Below are positions 1 to 6,135 of a stretch of DNA of 6,175 nt, piece by piece (the stretch's first letter is position 1; every line of letters begins with the position of its first letter). The position numbers and the translations under genes are program-made. A model generated the notes under the pieces. That model did not search any database. It was given only the letters and a program-made list of their open reading frames with translations, and was not told the origin of the DNA. Source of the stretch: Gemmatimonadota bacterium (GTDB lineage: Bacteria > Gemmatimonadota > Gemmatimonadetes > Gemmatimonadales > GWC2-71-9); NCBI GenBank assembly GCA_003222235.1, contig QHVD01000242.1, forward strand, positions 2,313 to 8,487, read 5' to 3'.

Positions 1-3000
1 GATGTCCTGTTTGCGATCCCGCAGCGGCGGCGTCTCGAGCGGGAACACGTGGAGCCGGTAGAACAGGTCGGACCGGAATCGGCCGGCCTTCACCGACTCG
101 CGCAGGTCGTGATGGGTAGCGGCGATGACGCGGACGTCGATCTTGATGGTCCGCGAGCCGCCCACGCGCTCGATTTCCCCCTCCTGGAGCGCCCGTAGCA
201 GTTTCACCTGCAGATCGAGCGGCAGGTCGCCGATCTCGTCCAGGAAGATCGTGCCACCGTCGGCGAGCTCGAAGCGCCCGATCTTGCGCGCCACCGCGCC
301 GGTGAACGCGCCCTTCTCATGTCCGAACAGCTCGCTTTCGACCAGCCCCGGCGAGATCGCCCCGCAGTTCACCGTGACGAGCGGCCGGTCGCGGCGGCGG
401 CTCAGGCGGTGGATGCTGCGTGCAATCAGCTCCTTGCCGGTGCCCGTCTCGCCCACGATCAGGACGGTGGAGCCGGTCGGCGCGACTTGCTCGACCTTGC
501 GGAGCACCGCCGTGAGGGCGGGGCTCTCGCCCACGAGATCCTCGAATCCCTGTTGCGTCTTGATCTCTTCGTGCAGCACGACGTTCTCGGCCTCGAGCCG
601 GTCGCGCAGCTCTGACACCTCGGCGAAGAGTTGCGCGTTGCTGATCGCGATTGCCGCCTGCGCGGACAGCATCTGAAGCACCTGGATGCGGGCGGGCGTG
701 AACGCCCCGGTGGTGAGGTCGTTTTCAAGATACACGACGCCGACCAGGCGGGTCTGGTTCAGGACCGGCGTGCACAGGATGGACTTCGACTGGTGGCGCG
801 CGATGTAGGGGTCGCTCCGGTACGTTGGGTCGTTCGCTGCATCGGCGAGCACGACGCTCTCGGATGTCCGCCACACGTAGTTCACGATGGCCGGCGCCAG
901 GTCTCGACTGGCGGCGGCCGCGGCTTCCCGGAGGACCTTTACGTCCGGCGTGTCGAGCGACTCCCGGGCCATGATGCAGGGCTGGCCGTCGTGCTCGAGG
1001 ATGAGGAAGCCTTTGCGGGCGCCGGCGTTTTGGATCAGGATGCGCATCAGCTTGGCCAACAGCCGCTCCAGGTCGATCTCGCCGCTGATGGCCTGCGCCG
1101 CTTTGATGACGGTGACGAGGTCGATGCTTGACGCGTCGGCCTGCGTGGTGGACTGCGCAGGGCCGGCGGCGACCAGGCCCTCGGGTCCGAGCCGCGCGTT
1201 GTCGGCTGCGGATCGGGTCGGCGGCGCCCCGTGGCGTCGCTCGAGGTCGGAGACCTTCGCCATCGCACCCCACCGGGCGTAGGCGTCCCGCGCCTCCGCT
1301 AGGAAGGGGGCGGCGACGCGCGCATGCCCTCGCTCGAGCCAGAACCTTGCGTACAGCTCGCTCGCCAGCGCTTGGTCCTGGAGCATGCTCGTCTCCCCGG
1401 CGTAGCGAATGGCTCGCTCATACAGGTCCAACGCCGTGACCGGCCGGCCGGCGATGCGCTCGATCTCCGCCGAGAGTAGCAGCCACTGGCACCGGAAGTT
1501 CTCAGGGCAGTTCTCCGCCAAGACCGCAAAGGATGCCCGAGCCTTTTCCATCTCCTCGAGGTAGGTCGCTCGCTCGTCCGCAGCGGCGCCGGCGTAGTTC
1601 GCGGCCAACGTGAGACAATTCCAAAAATCGAACAGGACAGGCCAGATCGTCCCCGAGAGATGATACACAACCCCGCGCGCGATGCGGGCGGCCTGCAGCG
1701 CTTTTCCATACTCGCCAAACAGGTAACAGACCTGGAGCTTGGCGACCGCGTGAAACGTCGTGAAGAACGGGTTCCCGCGGTACGTCTCCACGTACTCATC
1801 TTCATTGATCGTTTCATCCGACAGCGAGAGGGGTGTTCTGGTCTTCCCCTGCAACGCCCGCGCCCAGTTCAAGAAGATCTTCAGGGAATCGGCGAAGCCG
1901 GCGGCCTTCAGCCGGTTGATCAATGCCACGCTCGGCGAGTATTCGCGCACGAATTGCGCGAGGTCTTGGGTGGCGAGCATCGCCGGCCAGGCTTCCGTGC
2001 TGGCGCCGTACGCCGCATAGAGGAAATCGCCGCTTTCGAGGCCGCTCCGGCAGGCCTCGCGCGCGAAGGGAATGCACGTGTGCATCGGCTGCCGCCAGAG
2101 GTTCACGTGCGCGTGGAACTGCTGATGGATCTTCGCGCGCCGCCTGGAGTCGTTGAAGCGCTCGTTCACGCGCAGCGCCAGCTTGCCGAATTCGTAGGCC
2201 GCCTCGTAGTCACCGCGCATCGGTCCGACCGTGATGGCGTGCGTCACGTAGCCGTAGGCGGACTCTTCCACGTTGCCGTGGGTCAGCGAGAGGCGCACCA
2301 TCGTGGCGGAGATGAGGCGTGCGAGGAGCGCATCTCCCACGATGTACGCGGAGGCCCAGATGTCGGTCAGAATGTTCATGACCATCCGGACCTCGGGATC
2401 GGCCATGACCGGGAGATCAACGAGCGAGCCGATGCTGCGGGGGCCCAGCAGCCCCTGGATGGAAGCGATCTCGCGCTCCAGCGCGGCCTGCTTCTCGTCG
2501 GCCGAATGGGGGAAGGAGACGCCGAAGAGACTCAAGCCGTCTCGGGCGCTGGTCAGGGCATCCGCATAGCGCGACAGGTTCTCGTACTGGACGCTTCGCA
2601 GGCGGTAGACCCGCGCCTTGTCCAGCTTGGTCGCCGCATGCCCGAGGAGCAGCGCGAATTCCCGCTCCGCCTCGTCGAACCTGCCGCACAGATACAGGCA
2701 CTCGGCGCCCTCGAGGTGCAGGGCGAACGCCAGACCGTAGTCGGAGTCCCACAGCACATCGGTCACGACGCGCATTCCCGCCTGCAGATAGCCCAGCGCC
2801 GCTGCGTGGGCGGTCGAGGCCTTGGCCTTCTGCCCGGCGCTCAGGTTCAGCCGCGCGAGCGCCACCCGCTCCGCATCGTCCGCGATCAGGTCGCTGCCGA
2901 GATTGAGGTGTTGGACGATGTCGAAGATGCGCTCGTCGAGCTCGACAGCGGGACAGTGGGACAACATGAGCCGCCCCACGGTCAGGTGCACCTGCCGCTT

Positions 3001-5088
3001 GGCCTCGTCCGCGATCAGCGCGTACGCCGCCTGCTGCACGCGGTCGTGGAGGAACTTGTAGGACGGGGACGCGCTCGGTGCCGAACCGGGCTCCTCGCCC
3101 CGACCGGCCCCCACCGGTTCGTCGAGCGGGACCACGAATCCCTGCTCTAGGGCGTCCCACAAACTGCCCGCCGTCGCCTCCGCGGTGGTCGCGCTGACGG
3201 TCGCGAGGACGGGCAGGGCGAATCGGTTTCCGATACAGGCCGCGAGCTTGAGCGCCTCCTGGGTGGGCGCCGGCAGCTTGCGGAGCTTGGCGGCCATGAG
3301 GTCCACGACGTTGTCCGTGATGTCTATCCGGCGAATACGGTCGAGATCGAACTGCCAGTGGCGGGCGGCGTAGTCGAAGGTCACGAGCCGCTCTTGGTGC
3401 AACGTCCTGAGGAGCTGCGTGACGAAGAACGGATTGCCGGCGGTCTTCGAGAGCACGAGATCCGCGAGCGGCCGGGCCCGGTCGCCGTCGGTATGGAGCG
3501 TGTCCGCGACGAACTGCGTGAGGTGCGCGGGCGGCAGCGGGCCCAGGGTGATCTCCCGTACGGGCGTGCCGGCGGCGCGGATCTCGCCCAGCGTGAGCAT
3601 CAACGGGTGCCGGTCGCCGACCTCGTTGTCCCGGTACGCGCCAATGACCAGCAAGCCCTTGAGATCGGTGTTGGCGAGGAGCGTGTGCAGCAGCGCAAGG
3701 GTCGCCGAGTCGGCCCACTGCAGGTCGTCGAGGAAAATCACCAGCGGATGGGCCGGCGTGGCGAACACGCCGAGGAACTGCTGGAACAGCAGCCTGAACC
3801 GGTTCTGGGACTCCGTCGCTCCCAGGAGCGGCACGGGAGGCTGCTTCCCGACGATAAGCTCGACCGCCGGGATGACGTCGATGATCACCTGCGCATTGAC
3901 CCCGAGAGCAGCGAGCAGGGCGTCCTTCCACCGGTGAACCGCCTCCTCGCTCTCCGTCAACAGCTGCTGCACGAGCCCCCGGAACGCCTGCGCCAGGCCG
4001 CCATAGGGGGCGTCGCGCACCAGCTGCTCGAACTTCCCGGCGATGAAGCGCCCCCGCCGCTGGGTGAGCGACTTGTGGACCTCGTGGATGAGGGACGTCT
4101 TGCCGATCCCGGAGTAACCGGACACCAGCAGCAGTTCCGCGCCCCCGCCCGACGCGCGCTCGAACGCCGCCAAGAGCGTCGCAACCTCCCCGTCCCGCCC
4201 GTACAGGCGCTGCGGGATGAGGAACCGGTCCGCGAGGTCCGTGCGTCCGGCGACAACGCCCTCGATCCGGCCCGTTGCCTCCCACTCCGCGAGACACCGG
4301 GCGAGGTCCTCCCGGAGCCCGAACCCGCTCTGGTAGCGGTCTTCGGCCGTTTTGGCGAGCAGCTTCATCACAATGTCCGACAGGGGTCCGGGGATGGCGC
4401 GGTCGAGCGCGCTCGGCGCCAGCGGCACCCTCGCGATGTGACAATGCACGACCTCCAACGGGTCCGCCGACTCGAACGGCAGCTTGCCGGTCAACATCTC
4501 GTAGAGCGTGACCCCGAGCGAGTAGAAGTCGGTCCGATAATCCACGTCGCGGTTCATCCGGCCCGTCTGCTCGGGCGACATGTACGCGATGGTGCCCTGC
4601 AACACGCCGGGTTGTCTCGGTTGCCGTTGCTCGAAGGGCAGCCGCGAAGCGATGCTGAAATCGACGAGCGTGGCGCGTCCGGTCGGCCGGTCGACGAGGA
4701 TATTGTTGGGGTTGGCGTCGTTGTGAATGATGCCGCGCTGGTGCAACGCGGCGATGGTATCGGCGAGCTGCACGGCCAGCCGGAGCGTCGTGCGCAGATC
4801 GAGCCGCCCCGTGGCGAACAACGCCTTCAAGCGCTCACCGCCGCCGTCCTCGAGAACGAGCACCACCCGGTCCCCCGCCGGCGCCAGGCCGTAGGCCCGG
4901 GCCACGCCGGGTAGATCGAGGTCCTTGATCAGGTCGTATTCCCGTTGCAGGCTCGCGGCGGCGGGGAGCGCGTCGGCGGACGTCTTGAGGATGACCGGGA
5001 CGCCGTCGGCCTCGCGTCGCCCGCGGTAGACGACCCGCGTGCGGCCGCGATAGACCTCTTCAAAGACGGTGAAGCCGGGAACCTCCAT
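1..5088 (-). CDS. Giant kinase-like / AAA_16 ATPase / TPR / GAF / sigma-54 activator protein (C-terminus beyond window)
   Basis: Likely a one-component cytoplasmic signal integrator that activates sigma-54 promoters. The frame is open for 1696 codons without a stop. The start is ATG at 5088, preceded by GAGG five bases upstream. Residues 1-270 are a Ser/Thr-kinase-like domain: VILK (K35), HNDANPNN (catalytic D124, metal N129), DFS at 143-145 in place of DFG, and a SPEQTGRMNR...DYRTDFYSLG block typical of the kinase/AAA_16/histidine-kinase multidomain family. Residues about 290-480 are an AAA_16/STAND ATPase with Walker A GYSGIGKT (K330) and Walker B FLDDLQWAD (D454, D455). The KFLHDRVQQAAY motif is at 678-689. 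Residues about 700-1290 are helical and TPR-like. GAF spans about 1335-1488, followed by a short coiled coil at 1488-1515. The sigma-54 AAA+ domain starts near 1516: Walker A GETGTGKE (K1552), GAFTGA at 1593-1598, Walker B FLDE (D1617, E1618), and arginine-finger candidates R1672 and R1678. By family, the lid and a Fis-type HTH should follow off the left edge. The output module replaces the histidine kinase usual for this front end. No transmembrane segment was seen. Domain order is secure; the ligand and target promoters are unknown. Confidence 0.95.
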   Translation of the reverse strand, partial: MEVPGFTVFEEVYRGRTRVVYRGRREADGVPVILKTSADALPAAASLQREYDLIKDLDLPGVARAYGLAPAGDRVVLVLEDGGGERLKALFATGRLDLRTTLRLAVQLADTIAALHQRGIIHNDANPNNILVDRPTGRATLVDFSIASRLPFEQRQPRQPGVLQGTIAYMSPEQTGRMNRDVDYRTDFYSLGVTLYEMLTGKLPFESADPLEVVHCHIARVPLAPSALDRAIPGPLSDIVMKLLAKTAEDRYQSGFGLREDLARCLAEWEATGRIEGVVAGRTDLADRFLIPQRLYGRDGEVATLLAAFERASGGGAELLLVSGYSGIGKTSLIHEVHKSLTQRRGRFIAGKFEQLVRDAPYGGLAQAFRGLVQQLLTESEEAVHRWKDALLAALGVNAQVIIDVIPAVELIVGKQPPVPLLGATESQNRFRLLFQQFLGVFATPAHPLVIFLDDLQWADSATLALLHTLLANTDLKGLLVIGAYRDNEVGDRHPLMLTLGEIRAAGTPVREITLGPLPPAHLTQFVADTLHTDGDRARPLADLVLSKTAGNPFFVTQLLRTLHQERLVTFDYAARHWQFDLDRIRRIDITDNVVDLMAAKLRKLPAPTQEALKLAACIGNRFALPVLATVSATTAEATAGSLWDALEQGFVVPLDEPVGAGRGEEPGSAPSASPSYKFLHDRVQQAAYALIADEAKRQVHLTVGRLMLSHCPAVELDERIFDIVQHLNLGSDLIADDAERVALARLNLSAGQKAKASTAHAAALGYLQAGMRVVTDVLWDSDYGLAFALHLEGAECLYLCGRFDEAEREFALLLGHAATKLDKARVYRLRSVQYENLSRYADALTSARDGLSLFGVSFPHSADEKQAALEREIASIQGLLGPRSIGSLVDLPVMADPEVRMVMNILTDIWASAYIVGDALLARLISATMVRLSLTHGNVEESAYGYVTHAITVGPMRGDYEAAYEFGKLALRVNERFNDSRRRAKIHQQFHAHVNLWRQPMHTCIPFAREACRSGLESGDFLYAAYGASTEAWPAMLATQDLAQFVREYSPSVALINRLKAAGFADSLKIFLNWARALQGKTRTPLSLSDETINEDEYVETYRGNPFFTTFHAVAKLQVCYLFGEYGKALQAARIARGVVYHLSGTIWPVLFDFWNCLTLAANYAGAAADERATYLEEMEKARASFAVLAENCPENFRCQWLLLSAEIERIAGRPVTALDLYERAIRYAGETSMLQDQALASELYARFWLERGHARVAAPFLAEARDAYARWGAMAKVSDLERRHGAPPTRSAADNARLGPEGLVAAGPAQSTTQADASSIDLVTVIKAAQAISGEIDLERLLAKLMRILIQNAGARKGFLILEHDGQPCIMARESLDTPDVKVLREAAAAASRDLAPAIVNYVWRTSESVVLADAANDPTYRSDPYIARHQSKSILCTPVLNQTRLVGVVYLENDLTTGAFTPARIQVLQMLSAQAAIAISNAQLFAEVSELRDRLEAENVVLHEEIKTQQGFEDLVGESPALTAVLRKVEQVAPTGSTVLIVGETGTGKELIARSIHRLSRRRDRPLVTVNCGAISPGLVESELFGHEKGAFTGAVARKIGRFELADGGTIFLDEIGDLPLDLQVKLLRALQEGEIERVGGSRTIKIDVRVIAATHHDLRESVKAGRFRSDLFYRLHVFPLETPPLRDRKQDI

Positions 5089-5262
5089 GGGCGCCTCGGG
5101 AGGCTGGAGTCAGCCCGCACGCTGACGAACCGTGCTCATCTTACTCGCCGCGGGCGGCCCTGGCGAGTGCCGTTGCAACTTCTTGCGCTACTTCCCCTTC
5201 GCCGAATCAGCTCTCCTGGTCACACGGTCCGCAACTAGAGTCCGGAAAAGTTGGAACGGCAC

Positions 5263-5284
5263 GAGCCGGGGTGCACCCCGGCTC
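5263..5284. repeat. Perfect 22-bp palindrome, operator-like
   Basis: The half-site GAGCCGGGGTG is followed directly by its exact reverse complement, with the centre between 5273 and 5274 and no loop. Absence of a loop fits a dimeric protein-binding site better than an RNA hairpin. It ends 11 bases before the GGGAAC box of P1, so its centre is about 58 bp upstream of the inferred P1 start, an activator-like position. Its core CCGGG-N6-CCCGG also occurs in the hairpin upstream of P2. The binding protein is unknown. Self-complementary GC runs occur more readily in high-GC DNA, but 11 exact base pairs is long for chance. Confidence 0.6.
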
Positions 5285-5295
5285 CCGGTCCCAGC

Positions 5296-5328
5296 GGGAA
5301 CCCCTCTCGGGGGCGAAGCATTATAGCC
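5296..5328 (+). promoter_or_regulatory. Promoter-like element P1 upstream of the peptide gene
   Basis: GGGAACC at 5296-5302 and GCATTATAGCC at 5318-5328 form a two-box element. There are 17 bases between GGGAAC and CATTAT. The same two boxes at the same spacing recur 256 bp downstream as P2, in front of the DM13 gene. GGAAC is a common -35 core of ECF-type sigma factors; the -10 box does not match a specific ECF group that I can name. Transcription would start near 5331, giving the peptide mRNA a leader of about 66 nt. Alternatively, the AT-rich box is a TATAAT read on the minus strand for the divergent regulator. Confidence 0.5.
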
Positions 5329-5385
5329 GCGTGATAGCCTACCCGCGTGCATCCCTGCATGCCGGAACGGTCCAACGTGCGCCAG

Positions 5386-5391
5386 AGGAGG
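5386..5391 (+). promoter_or_regulatory. Strong Shine-Dalgarno of the 30-residue peptide
   Basis: AGGAGG lies exactly five bases before the ATG at 5397. This full-strength site decides the start. An upstream in-frame GTG at 5271 would give a 72-residue product, but that start sits inside the palindrome and upstream of the P1 boxes, and the added residues show no conserved pattern. Confidence 0.8.
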
Positions 5392-5396
5392 AAGCG

Positions 5397-5489
5397 ATGC
5401 AGATCATCGAAACCCAGGAGCTCGTGCCGAGCTGTCATCGTCCCGAAGTGGTCGAGACGAGCGAGCTGCAGCCGACCTGCCACTCCTGA
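5397..5489 (+). CDS. 30-residue peptide with duplicated ETxELxP(S/T)CH motif
   Basis: I do not recognise this family. The peptide is two near-copies of one unit: IIETQELVPSCH (residues 3-14) and VVETSELQPTCH (residues 18-29), with a 15-residue period, separated by RPE and followed by one terminal Ser. Seven of twelve positions are identical and three more are I/V or S/T exchanges. Among the seven identical residues, five are encoded by different synonymous codons, so the protein motif is conserved beyond the DNA. It has five Glu, no Lys, two Cys (13, 28), each followed by His (14, 29), and no signal peptide or membrane segment. Translation is supported by AGGAGG five bases upstream, the P1 element and a downstream hairpin. 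The paired Cys-His could bind a metal or haem, or the peptide could be a precursor for modification; both are inference. No modification enzyme is visible in the window. Confidence 0.75.
   Translation: MQIIETQELVPSCHRPEVVETSELQPTCHS
5403..5438 (+). repeat. Peptide repeat unit 1 (IIETQELVPSCH)
   Basis: First 36-base coding repeat in the small peptide. It aligns without gaps to unit 2 at 5448-5483, with 22 of 36 bases identical by my count. Most differences are at third codon positions. Confidence 0.75.
5448..5483 (+). repeat. Peptide repeat unit 2 (VVETSELQPTCH)
   Basis: Second coding repeat. E, T, L, C and H of the shared motif use different codons from unit 1 (gaa/gag, acc/acg, ctc/ctg, tgt/tgc, cat/cac), while the second E and P use the same codon. 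This indicates an old duplication maintained at protein level. Confidence 0.75.
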
Positions 5490-5512
5490 AGGAGCGGCTC
5501 GCGGCATGTGAG

Positions 5513-5536
5513 GGGCCCGGGAGCGATCCCGGGCCC
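5513..5536 (+). terminator. 10-bp GC hairpin with GCGA tetraloop after the peptide gene
   Basis: The arms GGGCCCGGGA and TCCCGGGCCC pair perfectly around a GCGA loop, a GNRA-type tetraloop. The hairpin begins 24 bases after the peptide stop and ends before the P2 boxes, as expected for a terminator or 3'-end stabiliser of a short peptide mRNA. The bases after it (gcttcgttgg) lack a real U-tract, so intrinsic termination may be weak. It also contains CCGGG-N6-CCCGG, shared with the palindrome upstream of P1, so a DNA-binding-site role is possible. Confidence 0.6.
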
Positions 5537-5551
5537 GCTTCGTTGGTGGCG

Positions 5552-5584
5552 GGGAACCATCCGATGGGCGCCCGCATTATAGCC
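5552..5584 (+). promoter_or_regulatory. Promoter-like element P2 upstream of the DM13 gene, twin of P1
   Basis: GGGAACC at 5552-5558 and GCATTATAGCC at 5574-5584 repeat both boxes of P1 with the identical 22-base offset. The spacer differs in sequence apart from a GGGCG shifted by one base, and here includes a small CCAT-CCG-ATGG inverted repeat. An inferred start near 5587 places the DM13 start codon (5617) about 30 nt downstream. The match to P1 makes this more than a chance AT-rich patch. Confidence 0.55.
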
Positions 5585-5616
5585 CGGCGAACGGACACCC
5601 ACACAAAGGAGACCGC

Positions 5617-6120
5617 ATGGCTTCGCGCAGGACCGTTATCGCGATTTCGGCCGCCGTAGTAGCTGTGGCGGCGTGGTATGCCTTCCGGCCCGAGCGGCTC
5701 TTCGTCAATAAGACCGTCAGCGAATCGTTTCCCGCGGCGTCACGTGCGCAGGCGGCCGTGCCCACCGCTCCGACCGCGCTCGCGAGGGGGCCTTTCCACA
5801 CGAACGCGCACGAGACGAAGGGGTTGGCCACGGTCTACCGGTTGCCCGAAGGCGGCCGGGTGTTGCGGTTGACCGAGTTCGCCACCTCCAACGGCCCCGA
5901 CGTGCACGTGTATCTCGTCGCGGCCGGCGACGTGCAGGACAACGCGACCGTGAAGACGGCGGGGTTCGTGGATCTCGGCTCGATCAAGGGGAACGTGGGA
6001 GACCAGAACTACGACGTTCCCGCGGACGTGGACCTCGCGAAGTATCGCGCGGTAACCATCTGGTGCCGCCGCTTCGCTGTCAACTTCGGAACCGCCCCGC
6101 TCGCGGCGGCCCAATCCTGA
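5617..6120 (+). CDS. Membrane-anchored DM13-domain protein
   Basis: This 167-residue protein begins at ATG 5617 with AAAGGAG a few bases upstream. Residues about 5-22 are a hydrophobic segment after MASRR, which should anchor the protein in the inner membrane with the rest exported; there is no lipobox. After a Pro/Ala-rich linker (about 40-57), residues 58-163 match the DM13 domain: GPFHTNAHETKG, the VLRLTEFATSNGPDVHVYL block (82-100), and the C-terminal TIWCRRFAVNFGTAPL (147-162) with the conserved Cys150. DM13 is annotated by Pfam as an electron-transfer domain and has been proposed to act through this Cys; biochemical evidence is limited. The gene follows P2 and is probably cotranscribed with the gene starting at 6136. 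Domain assignment is firm; the physiological partner is unknown. Confidence 0.9.
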   Translation: MASRRTVIAISAAVVAVAAWYAFRPERLFVNKTVSESFPAASRAQAAVPTAPTALARGPFHTNAHETKGLATVYRLPEGGRVLRLTEFATSNGPDVHVYLVAAGDVQDNATVKTAGFVDLGSIKGNVGDQNYDVPADVDLAKYRAVTIWCRRFAVNFGTAPLAAAQS

Positions 6121-6135
6121 GGAGGGAACTCGTTC

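Larger units (their letters stand above)
5089..5396. other. Divergent intergenic region between the regulator and the peptide gene
   Basis: This 308-base stretch contains no convincing gene. It separates the leftward regulator (start 5088) from the rightward peptide gene (start 5397). It holds the regulator's ribosome-binding GAGG (5094-5097, minus strand), a perfect 22-bp palindrome (5263-5284), the P1 promoter-like element (5296-5328) and the peptide leader with its Shine-Dalgarno. I could not identify a convincing sigma-70 or sigma-54 promoter for the regulator itself. One exact TATAAT on the minus strand (5325 down to 5320) lies inside P1. It lacks a recognisable -35 at normal spacing and would imply a leader of about 230 nt. 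Confidence 0.7.

Noticed and set aside
2417..4444. Minus-strand 675-codon open frame
   Set aside because: It is out of frame with the regulator, and its Arg/Gly/Ala/Pro-rich product matches nothing. The true frame there encodes the ATPase and helical regions without a stop.
1660..4914. Long plus-strand open frames of 496 and 518 codons (1660-3150, 3358-4914)
   Set aside because: They lie antisense to the regulator, whose frame shows continuous recognisable domains. Their translations are Arg/Glu/Gln-rich, low in motifs and typical of high-GC shadow frames.
5110..5139. Nine-residue upstream ORF (MSTVRQRAG) before the regulator start on the minus strand
   Set aside because: It has no clear Shine-Dalgarno and no attenuator-like codon run, and short ATG-stop pairs are common by chance.
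5161..5177. Sigma-54-like TGGCGAG...TTGCA on the plus strand
   Set aside because: GG and GC elements are separated by 11 bases rather than the strict 10, and the -24 box is degenerate. It is tempting beside a sigma-54 activator gene but not supported.
5132..5326. 64-codon plus-strand frame starting with GTG, hydrophobic first residues
   Set aside because: No ribosome-binding site, it crosses the palindrome and P1 boxes, and there is no coherent membrane or domain pattern after the first few residues.
5271..5396. N-terminal extension of the peptide to 72 residues from GTG 5271
   Set aside because: That start lies within the palindrome and upstream of P1 and lacks a Shine-Dalgarno. AGGAGG sits ideally before ATG 5397.
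5740..6114. 124-codon minus-strand frame opposite the DM13 gene
   Set aside because: It is antisense to a clearly recognisable DM13 domain, with no motif of its own.
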